From NCBI GenBank assembly GCA_033065855.1, contig JAVXUO010002832.1:135001-199000 (forward strand): a DNA stretch of 64,000 nt, read 5' to 3'. The notes below the pieces were generated by a model. That model did no database searches, had not been told where the DNA came from, and saw nothing but the letters and a program-made list of their open reading frames with translations. The stretch comes from Escallonia rubra (lineage: Eukaryota; Streptophyta; Magnoliopsida; Escalloniales; Escalloniaceae). Both the position numbers and the translations under genes were made by a program. Below are positions 22,042-32,948 of the stretch, one piece after another; position 1 is the stretch's first letter; each line of letters opens with the position of its first letter.

Positions 22042-22295
22042 CATTGTAACATTATAACATTATATTCACTTTTTTAATAAACATATATTGAATGCGATTG
22101 ATTTGATTTGTGTTGACATTAGTTGATCGGTGTTGAATGCGATTGATTTGATTGACCAATATCGTTGTGTTGTTGAATTCAGTTGAGTGTTTGATTTGTG
22201 GTCAGAGATAGCTTTTTGGCTCATTGACTGATCTGTGATTTGCTTTGAACGGTAGGAAACAAAGTGTGGGCCAGTTTTGGTTTGTGTTCCTGCAG

Positions 22296-22494
22296 GGCCG
22301 TCCGCTATATAGTATAGCGGACGTAGAGAAAACCAAAAAAAAACTAAGTGTTGGAGACCGTCTTTCTGCTGGGTCGTCCGCTCTACTATATAGCGGACGT
22401 AGAGAGAAACAAAAAAAACTAAGTGTTGGAGACTGTCTTTCTGTCGGGCCGTCCGCGTTACTATATAGCGGACGTAGAGAGAAACAAAAAAACT
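22296..22494. repeat. Three diverged satellite-type units with palindromes
   Basis: About 75-bp units (AAACTAAGTGTTGGAGA spacer plus GTCCGC...GCGGAC core) downstream of PMD-Ulp1 copy 2. They correspond in place and sequence to the 78-bp satellite of element 1. Confidence 0.85.
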
Positions 22495-22496
22495 AA

Positions 22497-23588
22497 GGCC
22501 CCGTACGCTTACCATATTTGTTTTCTGTTTTCATTTTCTGTTTTCATTTTCAAGATTTTCATATTCAGTTTGAAAATTGTTCCTGTACTTTTATCATTTT
22601 CCGTATTATTTTTTTCAATTTTTCTTGTACGTTTACCATTCTCATTTTTTTTTACCCAACTTTTTTGGATCGATTCTCCCTCTTCCCCTTCACGAGTTCC
22701 CTTTCCCCTTCCCCTTCCCTGTTCGAGTTCCCTTTCCCCTTCCCCTTCCCCTTCCCTGTTCCCAGCTCTGTGTCCCCATTTCCCTTCCCCTTCCCCTTCA
22801 TTACCATCACCGTAATCCCAACATCCTCAATCCCATCAAATACCCCACAAGTCCCTCCATTTCCACCGCCGACCACCACGGGCCACAGTCCACGACGATT
22901 GAGCGGGGAAGGAAGAACAACCGAACGAAAGCTCTCTGTGTTCATTTCCCTTTCTTAACAAGATCACAAGCTTAGAGCCACCAGTAGCTTCGGTTGTTGA
23001 ATCTCGTGCAAGAGTGCTTGAGAACTCTTCGGTTAGTGACAGGGTGACTCGTCATCGTCTCGGTCAGCCATCCCACGACTGTTGCCTGAATTAGCGGCAT
23101 CAGTCGATGAACCCACAAACCTGAATTCCACAGGCAACGACTTGATCGACTGGAGAGCTTTCTGCGACATTTCCTCGCGACGATGATTCTTGGCCAGCGA
23201 TTTCGTCAACCCATCTCCTTCGTCTGGATTCCGGCGAGATCTCCTTTCGGATGGGAGTTGATGGTGTTGTCTGTGGGTTGTGGTGAAGAAAGAGTACAGG
23301 AAGAGAGATAGAGGGAGAGGCAGAGAGAGTTTGCCGAAGGTCGAGGGGTGAACAATGGCTCTGTACGAGGTGCTAGGGAGGAGAGAGAGGGAGGGAGCAG
23401 CTTCTGACATTGAGTTCGTTTTTTTAGAAAAAGGTGAAAACAGCCTTGGGCTGTTTTCATGATTTTGGCTACTGTTTGGATATTTGGATCCAAAACGAAT
23501 ACCGAAAATGATAAAAGTACGCGAAAAAGAGTATCTTTTTATCATCATTACAAAAAACAAAAACTAAATACTGTAAACGTACGGGCCC
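22497..23588. mobile_element. PIF/Harbinger-like non-autonomous element (TSD TAA)
   Basis: Starts GGCCCCGTACGCTTACC and ends with the imperfect inverse of it (GTAAACGTACGGGCCC). The flanking 3-bp duplication TAA (22494-22496, 23589-23591) restores the interrupted satellite text ACTAAGTGTTGG. The 3-bp TWA duplication and GGSCC tips fit PIF/Harbinger. No transposase. The interior has CCTTCC-rich DNA and, on the minus strand at 23033-23420, a frame (for example QSIKSLPVEFRFVGSS) that may be captured gene sequence; I do not recognise it. Confidence 0.75.
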
Positions 23589-23591
23589 TAA

Positions 23592-23945
23592 GTGTTGGAA
23601 ATCTATTTTTCTGCTTTGCCGTCTGCTCTACTATATAGCGGACGTAGAGAGACAAAAAAAAAACTAAGTGTTGGAGATCTATTTTTCTGCTTGGTCGTCC
23701 GCTATATAGTATGGCGGATGTAGAGAGAAACAAAAAAAAAACTAAGTGTTGGAGACTATGTTTCTGATGGGCCGTCCGCTATACTATATAGCGGACGTAG
23801 AGAGAAATAAAAAAACTAAGTGTTAGAAATCTGTCTTTCTGCTTGGTCGTCCGCTATATAGTATGGCGGATCTAGAGAGAAAAGAGACTGTCTTTTTTGC
23901 TGGGCCGTCCGCTACATAGTAAAGCGGACAGCCCTGGAAAGAAAA
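23592..23945. repeat. Satellite-type units continuing after the insertion
   Basis: Four to five further units of about 75-78 bp with palindrome cores near 23620, 23697, 23774, 23848 and 23907, more degenerate than in element 1. Confidence 0.85.
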
Positions 23946-24007
23946 ACTAAGTGTTAAATTACAAAGAAGCAACATCGTTGACACAGCGTGACGTTGGAGG
24001 AGCATCT

Positions 24008-24364
24008 TCAGTCATCTTCATCTGACACTGGAGCATCGAAAACAGATCCAAGTTCGAATCTCATGTTCCAGTATACTTGTGCTTCATTGTTGTTGCCATC
24101 TTCATGTGCATCACGTGCCATACGACGTAAGTTATGCCTACTTTGACGAACTCTCATTCTATTATTTTCTTCACGTATTCGATGCAGTGCCCTTTCAAGC
24201 TCCATGTGTGTAATTCGAGGCATGTTGATTGCCTTTTGTCGAGGTATGGGTATATTCATGCGTCGTGAATCAGCTACTAAGACCTCATATTCATTCATCC
24301 GACAAGACCATTCTGCATGTAATGTATTAACATAGCGTGATGAGTAACGCAAACTTGGACACAA
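24008..24364 (-). CDS. Small hypothetical protein (118 aa), divergent pair member
   Basis: Arg-rich, acidic C-terminus (PVSDEDD), no known domain recognised. It shares a pattern with the plus-strand ORF at 24783: a Tyr-containing N-terminus, EW-x2-R, then RIREENNRMRVRQ here and RIRMENNRMLLRRK there. The two are divergently arranged around 24365-24782. No counterpart was seen in element 1. It may be an element-specific accessory gene or captured sequence. Confidence 0.45.
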   Translation of the reverse strand: MCPSLRYSSRYVNTLHAEWSCRMNEYEVLVADSRRMNIPIPRQKAINMPRITHMELERALHRIREENNRMRVRQSRHNLRRMARDAHEDGNNNEAQVYWNMRFELGSVFDAPVSDEDD

Positions 24365-24782
24365 AGAATAGTGAAATTCATCTTTGCCCGCCTAGTAACG
24401 ACCCATTGCTTCAAAAATATCTCGTGGAGTATATGAAATTTCTAGAGTTGTTATGAAACTGGGAGTATTTCACTATATGCCCTTTGCCCTTCATGCAATG
24501 CATGTACTTATATATACTTTGAAACGGGACCACTTTATGAGATGCTACAGGTTCAACTTTATGAGATATGACAAGTCGCTGCAATAGACCAGAGACTTGT
24601 CTTGTCACCAAAGACTTGTCTTCTCACTGACACATGCATGCTATTGTCTCCAACTACCAATTAAGCAGGGTGTCAGTGTCCAGAGACTTCTCTTGTCACC
24701 AGAGATGGATTTGTTTATGTGTATGAATGGGCTTATTTATATATGTTAGCCATGCTCATCGCATTAGATGTACCTAAGTTAA
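24365..24782. other. Intergenic region between two divergent small ORFs
   Basis: Contains repeated phrases such as CAGAGACTT.TCTTGTCACC at about 24590-24705 and no ORF. By position it could be a shared promoter region. Confidence 0.35.
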
Positions 24783-25203
24783 ATGGCAGGAGTTCCTGGT
24801 AGTTCTAGTTATCGGGGACGTGAGACTGTGTGGTTGTTGTGTGAAAAGAACGACGACTACAAAGAAGTGAAGTACACCAATCCGAGAGAGTATTATGCAG
24901 GTTTACGAAGAGAATGGGCATATCGAGTTAAGAAATCTGAAGCATTACACCAAGATCTCACCACGCTGAGAGCACCTGTGCCGCAATGTCGTTCACTTAG
25001 TATGTCGAGGCGTAATGTTAAGCAGTGTAAGAAAGCTGTGTGCCGAATCCGTATGGAGAATAACCGGATGTTGCTGCGTAGAAAATGATTTTACATGCTT
25101 CAACTTGCGGAAGAAATGGCCGATGCTAGTGGGAGGCACCTCAATTCAAACGAGAGAAACAATATTTTAACCAATGATCAGTACTTATCTGATGAGTATA
25201 TGT
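24783..25203 (+). pseudogene. Small hypothetical protein, second member, with in-frame stop
   Basis: Reads 101 codons from ATG at 24783 to TGA at 25086-25088, then stays open in the same frame to TAA at about 25203 (continuing LAEEMADASGRH). The downstream part aligns loosely with the C-terminal part of the 24008 ORF, so the TGA looks like a break. Function unknown; related to the ORF at 24008-24364. Confidence 0.45.
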
Positions 25204-25578
25204 AAAATGAAGAGTGATATATATCTCTTCCTACTGCATGTTAGGATTTCATTCCAACTAGCACTTATCCACATGTCATTCTAATTAGCGAACCCCGTCT
25301 TTCGATTTTTCAAGTGTTGGGAATTTCTGTTGCGCCGTCCGCTAGACATTGTAGCGGACGACGAAGACTTGGGTTTTAATAAATTGGTGCCCGAAGACTT
25401 GTTTTAGCGACGGAATCAACCATCTCAATATCGTTTGAACAATAAATAACGTACGATTCACAATCAACAATCTCAATATCGATGGAATCTCAAACGGCAC
25501 AACTAAGCGAGAAAAAATTCGAAAAAATAATGAACATCAACATAAATTTATTCATTCATAATAAATAGAATTTAGGGT
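25204..25578. other. Spacer of element 2 with one palindrome
   Basis: No gene. One palindrome core at about 25338-25360 and CAATCTCAATATCGA-type phrases near 25420-25480 that resemble the 3' flank of the B3 gene in element 1. Confidence 0.6.
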
Positions 25579-26042
25579 TCAACATTGGGGGAAAGAAATT
25601 TTTTCACAAGTGCTCCGATCAAATATCAAAACATGAAAATCCCACGCTCCAATGTGTTCAAACACTACAAAGTCCCCGAGTTGGAGGCCATGCTGCCGCA
25701 CGAATTCGTTCCAACCCTTTGCAAAAATAATTTGACCTTGGAGGCCGCGCTTCATCTTGATTCTTACATGCCATGACCCCTTGCGGCTGGTTAATCTTGA
25801 ATCGAAATAAATTGTGGTAACCCAATCGGAAAAGGCTACCGGTATGTCCTAACATATTCACAATACAAAAAATAGGTTAGTTTTTAACCAAAGATCAAAC
25901 TTTTAACACACGAAAACACAAAGAAAGAGGGATGGCCTATAAGTTCATTCTCAAAACCAGGCACCATGACCTTGAAGAAGTGTCTGCCTGCAAGGTGCAT
26001 GTTGCCAATAAATTCACCGCTACTCGACGAATCAGAAGCCAT
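25579..26042 (-). pseudogene. B3-domain protein, copy 2 (splice donor lost)
   Basis: Exon 1 is 25941-26042 (34 codons, ends PGFENEL) and exon 2 is 25579-25848 (89 codons plus stop), with the domain features FAKGWNEFVRQHGLQLGDF and FHVLIFDRSTCEKISFP. In element 1 the exon 1 border is CTT/GTAC; here it reads CTT/ATAG, a G to A change that removes the GT donor. Unless a cryptic site is used, the domain cannot be joined. Otherwise the copy is still open. Its stop codon falls two codons earlier than in copy 1. Confidence 0.8.
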
Positions 26043-26362
26043 CACGCCGAGAATGTCGCCGAAGGCGCCGCGGCGTTGAGGGGAGGAAGGGGCTGTCGCG
26101 GCGTTAGGGGGAGGACGGTGAGGGTCACCGGAGGTGTTGGTCGCCGGAGATGGGGTAGCGGCTTGGGTTAGATGTTCGAGACATAGAGAGAAATGGACGG
26201 ACTGGGGAGGACGATGGGGTCGGCGGAGATGAGGGTCACCGGAGGTGTGGGTCGCCGTAGATGGGGTAGCGGCTTGGGTTAGATGTTCGAGACAGAGAGA
26301 GAAACAGTCGGACTGATAAGATGATTGCCCGATCTGATTAATATATATAATAAGATATAGTC
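26043..26362. repeat. B3 upstream region with a partial direct duplication
   Basis: A block containing GGTCGCCGGAGATGGGGTAGCG-like text then GATGTTCGAGACA occurs near 26130-26195 and again near 26250-26310 with small changes. Element 1 has a single diverged copy (4560-4630), so this duplicated in element 2. Confidence 0.65.
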
Positions 26363-26575
26363 GTCCGCTATATTGTGTGGCGGACAAAAAGAAGACCAAC
26401 AGTTTTTATGCGATGCCATCCGCTATATTGTGTAGCGGACACGAAGAACACCAACAAATTAGGGCTCTGCATATTCGTCCGCTACATTGTATAGCGAACA
26501 TAAAAGAGGTACAAAATTTTCTAAGGTGTTGGAATTTTAACTCTGCAGATCCGTCCGCTACATAGTGTAGCGGAC
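26363..26575. repeat. Four-palindrome cluster, element 2
   Basis: Palindromes at 26363, 26418, 26477 and 26553, matching in place the cluster at 4688-4917 of element 1. Confidence 0.85.
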
Positions 26576-26742
26576 GGGGCTAATAAAAATAAAATAAAAA
26601 CTTAAACTTAGATTTGATGGCCTCTCATAGGTCCATCAGAAAAAAAAATTCAGTATTCGGTCGAAAAATTATTAGAAACAAATTACCAAAAATTATTACA
26701 AATGTCAAACAGAATTGATGGCTTATACAAAAAATTAAAGGT

Positions 26743-29027
26743 CCACTGCAGCTTGTTCGTCCTCATCTTCGGCGTCATCTTCTTCTTGTCTTGCGAACCC
26801 CCTGGACTTATCCCCAGTGCCTTGTAATGGTTCCGCTTGTCGTGGTCGGTCATTTTGTTGCATAATGCACACCTTCGTAGCTTTTAGGTTGAGTTGCCGT
26901 TTCAATAGAGCTTTTCATCCGCGTAGATCTCTTGCGGCCTTTCGTTTGCGATATAATTGGATTCAACGGCCGGATATCACTGTCGTCTTCCTCCCCCGGC
27001 TCATCATCTTCTGATCCCGTCGTAGGCTCGGTGTCAACCGCATTGGTGACTGAAGCTGCTTCCAACTGGTCAACGATGGGCTCTTACTGCTGAGCTACCT
27101 CGAGGAGATGTTTATAACCGAACATTGTAGCAGCAGCCTTTACGGACAAACGGGTGACCATCGTCACCAGATGATTATACCGCAACGTCTCTGATTCTTC
27201 AAAGTCAATATACGGGTGCTCCGGAAAGGCAATGGTACCGTGCAACCTGTTTGCACCTTTCGTCAACCGTGGCAAGACGTATTTATCAGGGATTGTCCTG
27301 ATATTCTTCTGGGTGAAAAATTACAGAATGTGTCTACACAGGATGCCATGGAACTCAAACTTCTTGCAAACACATGTCACCGAGTCCGTCAATGTGTCGT
27401 GGCTCACCGTATACATTCTGCGCAGCTTCTCAGGGACGAGGTCATTCACTAGCGAATAAACCTTGTACTCACGCGTAGACTTTTCTGCCACCTTGTTTAT
27501 ACAGTATCGTCCCGATTTTTGCAGATCTACTTGGTATAGCAAGAAGATCTCCTTCGTATAGAGTTTGGCACCGCTCAGCTCCAGTGGGGTCTCAAGCAAC
27601 CTTCTCCTCTGTTTGTACGTGGTTGCAAAGTCTGCAGCCCTTTCTTTCACGAACAACGACGCAACCGCTTTCTGTGTGGATGTGACGAAACTCTTCAAAG
27701 TGGTAGTTGTACCCACGTAACTATCGAACGTGGCATTCATAGATTCACTCCTGCCCGTCGTTTTCATGCCCGCAGAAAAATGCCTCCTCGTGTAAATGCC
27801 AATCCATTGCTCTTTGAGCTCGTACAAGTGCTGGAGCCACTCGTTTTCTTGCAATGAGTAATCCTCAACAAGCTTTTCCCACCTCTCCTCAAATTACTCA
27901 ATCGTTAACGACTTGCTAACGCACGTGTCAAAATCCTGTTTAAAGTCTGGAAACTTTGCATACACGTGATGCAAACGTTTGGGATATTTGTTGCTTATGT
28001 TCCAAGTGCACAAGTTGTGTCGAGTATCTGGGAAGGCATTGGTAATAGCCTTCTTCATTGCCAAATCTTGATCGGTGATGATAACCTTTGGTGCTTTGTT
28101 GTTCATGGCTTCCAGCCACTCCCTAAACAACCATTCAAAAGAACTCTCGCTCTCGTCCCTTAACAAGGTGAACCCGAACATGATGGAGTGATAATGATTA
28201 TTGACCCCCGTGAAAGGGGCGAACGGCATCGAGTACTTGTTGGTACGATATGTGGTGTCGAAAGTCACGACATCCCTAAAATGCTTATAAGCAAGCCTCG
28301 AACGATCGTCGACCCAAAAAATTGTGCTAACTCGATGCTCGTCGTCAAGTTTATAATCGAAGGTAAACTGCGGGTCCTCCATCTGCATCCGCTTCAATAG
28401 GCTCATTGTGGCTTGAGCATCATTGAGGTCATACGCGGCTCGTCTATGGGTTCGGACCGCGTTACGAACGTCTGTCATGTTAAAGTTTAAATTTTGAATT
28501 CCCCCAGCCTGTTCAGCAAGAAAATTAATCATGTCGGTAGGTCCTAGCCGCGCATCGCTCATTGTGTGAATGAGGCTCCTCGCGACCTTACCCATCTTCT
28601 TGTGTTGATGCATCTGACTCACCTTAGAAGGGGTTACTAACGGGTGATTGTGTGCCAGTTCTAGGCTGGTAATAAGCCAATGATCTTGCTTGGCTTTATA
28701 GCTTATGAACATTTTGACCTGGCAATTCGTTCGCGCAAAGCAGTCCCGTCTTCTGCGCGAATATCCTATTTCGTCATCACTGTCATCGTTCCCTAGGACT
28801 GTCTCATTTTGCACTGGGTTTCTGCCCCTTTGGCACTCGTATAAGCGAGAGCATATCTTTTTCGTTACGCTGCTCGTTCTTGTAGTCTTTATTCTAATGC
28901 CAAATCCAACCCTCAATGAATACGCTCGGAAACATTCTCCAGCTTCTTCCAATATTTGAAAGGTTCATCCTAGATACGGATCACTAGCATCTACGAGCGT
29001 GTTGGAGCTCGACACGAAATCAGACAT
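26743..29027 (-). pseudogene. FAR1-like / MURA transposase, copy 2 (broken)
   Basis: Highly similar to the transposase at 5068-7365 along its length, from MSDF at 29025-29027 to the acidic tail. In-frame stops lie at about 28965, 27894, 27321 and 27084, and the reading frame shifts before the C-terminal Cys/His motif (about 26880). Both Asp motifs, the SES motif and the SWIM finger are still readable. Since the copy 1 gene is open, it could in principle act on element 2's ends in trans. Confidence 0.92.
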
Positions 29028-29639
29028 TGTGAAACAAGACCTATGTAGAAATATAGACTACGCTTAACAATCAAATGACATTTTCAACTGAAAATATTAC
29101 CTAAAAATTATCTTGACGAATAGACCAATTTAGGATGACAAATATACCATATACATAATCTCAAAAGTCACCCATTTTGCTAATTATAGATTTATCGAAC
29201 ATAACAAATTAAAATTACTAAGATAAATAGACAAATTCATCATGCCAAAATACAACAAACGTATCTCAAAAAATTCGAATTTAACTAGGATAGATGTGCC
29301 GAAGTTAGCGCCCCTCAAAAAAATCAAAATTAACTACAATAAACTTCTTTAAAGTTAACAAATTAATTTCTAGAACATCACAAGTTGATGAATAGAGTGA
29401 CAAATTTCTAGAACATCATCCTAAATCTATACTTTTTTGTCCAAAAAAATATATATACTTTATCAGTCAATCCACCCAGAAAATATTTGAGATCAGAAAC
29501 TTACCTTACTTGACTGAAGATTGAAGCAAGTTTTATTCGAAGCTTGAGGGGAGCCGAAAATGGAAGCAAGTGAATCCGAAGGAGAAGAAAATTTTGCCGA
29601 AAGAGCTGAGAATTAGGGAACTTTGGGGTATACGGGAAA
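29028..29639 (-). other. 5' leader side of transposase copy 2
   Basis: AT-rich, no ORF. The splice acceptor TTTTCAG near 29085 and donor GTAAGTTTC near 29500 of the leader intron are conserved with element 1. Confidence 0.55.
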
Positions 29640-30089
29640 TAATGTCCGCGATACTGTATAGCAAAAATTATTCCCGACACTCTGATACGTGCAAAAATAA
29701 AGTCCCTGAAATAAGGTCCTGACAGGTGTCAGCCTAGGGAACGTCCGCTACACTGCATAGCGGATTCCTTTTTTCTGTCCCGTGTCAGGACTTCAATATC
29801 GTCCGGGATACAGTATAGCAGACGGTGTGGAGGGGCAAAAAGGTAAAGTGTCAGCCTGGGGGACGTCCGCTATACAGTGTTGCGGACGTCTTTTTGCTGT
29901 CTCCAATCAGGACTTTAATGTTGTCCGCTATACAGTGTAGCGGTCAGGCGCGGAGGGGCAAAAAGGTAAAAAAGTCCGTCTGCGACACTGAAAAAGGCGC
30001 GATCTGGGCCGTCCATTTTTCAGGATGGACGGCCAGATCGCACTAGCAAAATAGCCTATTTTGCCAGCACTCTCAACGGATCAGCTCCC
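29640..30089. repeat. Right TIR of element 2
   Basis: Palindromes near 29644, 29743, 29801, 29865 and 29923, hairpin at 29999-30042, tip CTCAACGGATCAGCTCCC ending at 30089. A (TA)n run of about 20 bp follows, then viral sequence. Confidence 0.88.
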
Positions 30090-30119
30090 TATATATATAT
30101 ATATATTCTAGACAAATAT

Positions 30120-31237
30120 ATTCTAGACAATTTAGCACTTAAAATAGATTTAAATCTTGATCGTCCAGACAAAGAGTCAAATGTAGATATAGAAAATTTG
30201 TGCAAAAAATTAGATAATATAACTATAGACAAACCTAAAAAGAAGATTAAAATACAAAACAATTTAAAATTCTTAGTCTATGATAAGAAACAATAGTCAT
30301 ATCTTAGGAAGAGGAAATATAGAAGATAGAAACATAACAGAAGTTTTAGCAACTGAAACAAGAAGACGTAATGAAAACACAATGAGAAATAAAGTTCTTA
30401 GACTTTTTAGAACTCCATCAGCACCTATAGTTTCTTTAGAACAGATAACAGACATAGATAGACAAATTGAACATTTTAGACAAAACAGACTCGATTTAAT
30501 ATCTCCATAAATTTTATATCAACATCATTCTCAAGTAAGTCAAACTAGACTATTTATGTATTATAGAGAAACACAAAATAGATGTGTAGGAGAAGATGTA
30601 GCTAGTGTTAATTTGATACATCCAGACTCTGAAAATGAATTAATTAGAGGAAATTTTAATTTGACACATATAGGTCTAATTGTTATAGGAATAAAAGGAT
30701 TAACTAGAAGAGACACAGGCGCTAAAGTATTTTTAGCCATAATAGATTTCTAGTGAACAAGCTATAATAGCTATAGAAGTAGATCTGAACAATAATGGTG
30801 GCATCTTTTACTGTGCACCAGATTTCTGTATAAATACCAGAGACTTTGCAAAAAACATTAAAATTAAGATAATGACAAAAGGATATGAAGACTTTCAACA
30901 AGGCAAAAACCTTTTAATTTGCACCACCTTTATAGGAAAATTAACACAAAATAGTCAAGTTGGATATAAGTTAACTATAGATGATACAGCTAAATTTATT
31001 ATAAATAGAGGAATTAGACTACTACCACCTTATAGAGTAGATCCGTTAGAAAATTCAGGACAAGAGTGGCAAGTAGACAAACTACTGGAAACAAGCTCTA
31101 ATAATAATATCATACCCACAGATAACCTTTGGTACAGAAATGCATCAGGAAGAATGTCTGTTAGATTTACTAATTATATTGAAGCAAACACCCACCTAGA
31201 AGATCAAGACATTCCAGAAGAATTAGAAAATGTATAG
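30120..31237 (+). pseudogene. Viral movement-protein region
   Basis: The frame segments at 30280-30510, 30556-30753 and 30872-31237 read as a caulimovirus-type movement protein, which in live viruses widens plasmodesmata for cell-to-cell spread. The assignment rests on order in the polyprotein and the Gly/Lys-rich core around 30680-30750. Stops at 30508 and 30751 and a frame change after 30753 disable it. The stretch 30120-30280 is a degraded N-terminal extension. Confidence 0.7.
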
Positions 31238-31334
31238 TTACAAAGACTTTGATATCCTAAAAAACTTAGACATAAAAATTCTAAATCAAGCGGTAGGAAC
31301 TACATTCATAGGAGAATGAATAAGTATAGAACAA

Positions 31335-32948
31335 TTGCAGAATTTTATGCGTCTTACAGAACAAGAAGATAGTCTAGATATATTCAATCAACCTGAATAT
31401 ACAATACAATCAAATAATACTATTCAAATCCCAGAAAGCCTAAAAGAACTAGACATAAGCTCTAATCCTTCTATTAAAACTCCCTGTATAGATGCATCAC
31501 AACCTGAAACAAATTATAAAATAGAATTAGATCACAAAATTAATAAAGCCCTAGAAGAAATTGAAAAGATTAGACAAGAAGAAAAAACTCTAGAAGAAAA
31601 TAATAAGTTATTAATAGAAGAAATGGATAACATATTAGAATCGTTAGAAACAGAAGACTTTAAATTAAAAGAAAGTATAAATCTAGAACAGTTTGAAACT
31701 AATTCCATAGATGCACAAATTACCGCAAACAATGTAAAATTCAATTTAATGAATGAAATACCTTACGTTCTCATGGAAGAAGGTGAAGGTTCAGGAACTA
31801 CTAATAATAGAAACAGTGACGGAAGCAGATTTTATACGTTACAACCAACAGCTAGACCAACTTATCCTTATGAAAATTTACCTAGACAGAGTGCAAATAT
31901 AGAACACAACAACAAATTTGATAGACCTAATTATAAACCTAGAGGTAAAAGACACCCTTTAGTACAAAATTTAAAAATACAAAAGGCAGCTGAACCTTTT
32001 ATTTTAAATATAACAGCTGTAGATCCTCAACAAAGAAATAATTATATACAAGTATGGAAAGATGCAGTAGTAGCAAACTTTATAACTAAACAATCAGATA
32101 ATTTAGAAACAGGAGAAGAAATGATCAGATATATGACACAATTCTTAGGCCCTATAGCCAAAGCGAATTTTGAAGAATGGCAAAAATCTTTTCCTAATGA
32201 TTTAAAACAAATGGCTGACTTAGGACCTAATCCTTATAATTTTGTAAACACTATACAATTAATTTTAACAGGAAGAAATCCTAATACAGGTGATACCCTA
32301 ATACAAACAGAAGCGGCTAGAAAATTAGAACAAGTACATTTATACAATTGGCATAATATAAAACCTTTTATGTAAGAATACTATTACTTTGCCTCTCAAA
32401 GTGGCAATATTTATAGTCCAACTGTGGTAGACAAATTTTTAAATAAATTACCAGGAGCTTTAGGAAGAGAAATATATGAAACAGTTAAAAAGATACATAA
32501 TGACCCTAGATGGACACCATCTTTAGGAAGTATTTTTGAACATGTCATAGAAATATTAGTTTCTAAATGTACTAATATACAAATAGCAAGACAATTAAAG
32601 AATGAAACCAGTTTCTGTAAAGAAATATATACTCCACAACACTATGGTCAAGAAGAGTCTAGACCAAAGTACAACAGGAAAACCTATAAAAGATATAAAC
32701 AACCTAGAAAAACATACTATTTAAGAAAAAGCAAAGCTAGAAAACTTTTCTTAAATCCTAAACATGTTAGGAAATATGATACTAGAAGAATTTATAAAAA
32801 CAAAATCACATGTTATTCGTGTGGAGAACCAGATCATTTAAGCTCTAATTGTCCTAGAAGACATAATAATAATAATTTTAAAGTTGTGATAGTTAATAAT
32901 ACTAATGAAGATCTCTTAGAAGTAGACAAAACCCTTAGCGATACATAA
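31335..32948 (+). pseudogene. Viral coat-protein region with CCHC zinc knuckle
   Basis: Two segments, 31335-32375 and 32424-32948, share one frame with a stop at 32373-32375. The first half has an acidic coiled-coil-like N-terminus (Glu/Lys-rich, about 31500-31700). The second half ends in a basic Lys/Arg/Tyr-rich stretch and a CCHC knuckle (CYSCGEPDHLSSNC) at about 32810-32855, as in caulimovirus coat proteins that bind nucleic acid. Confidence 0.8.

Larger units (their letters stand above)
17980..30089. mobile_element. MULE element 2, PMD-Ulp1 + B3 + FAR1, decayed
   Basis: Same layout as element 1: PMD-Ulp1 on plus, then B3 and FAR1 transposase on minus, between TIRs rich in the shared palindrome. 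The right tip GGATCAGCTCCC ends at 30089 next to (TA)n. The left tip's outer 30 or so bases are missing and replaced by the TA microsatellite. All three shared genes carry disabling changes. It has two further small ORFs (24008-25203) and a PIF/Harbinger-like insertion (22497-23588). Confidence 0.8.
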
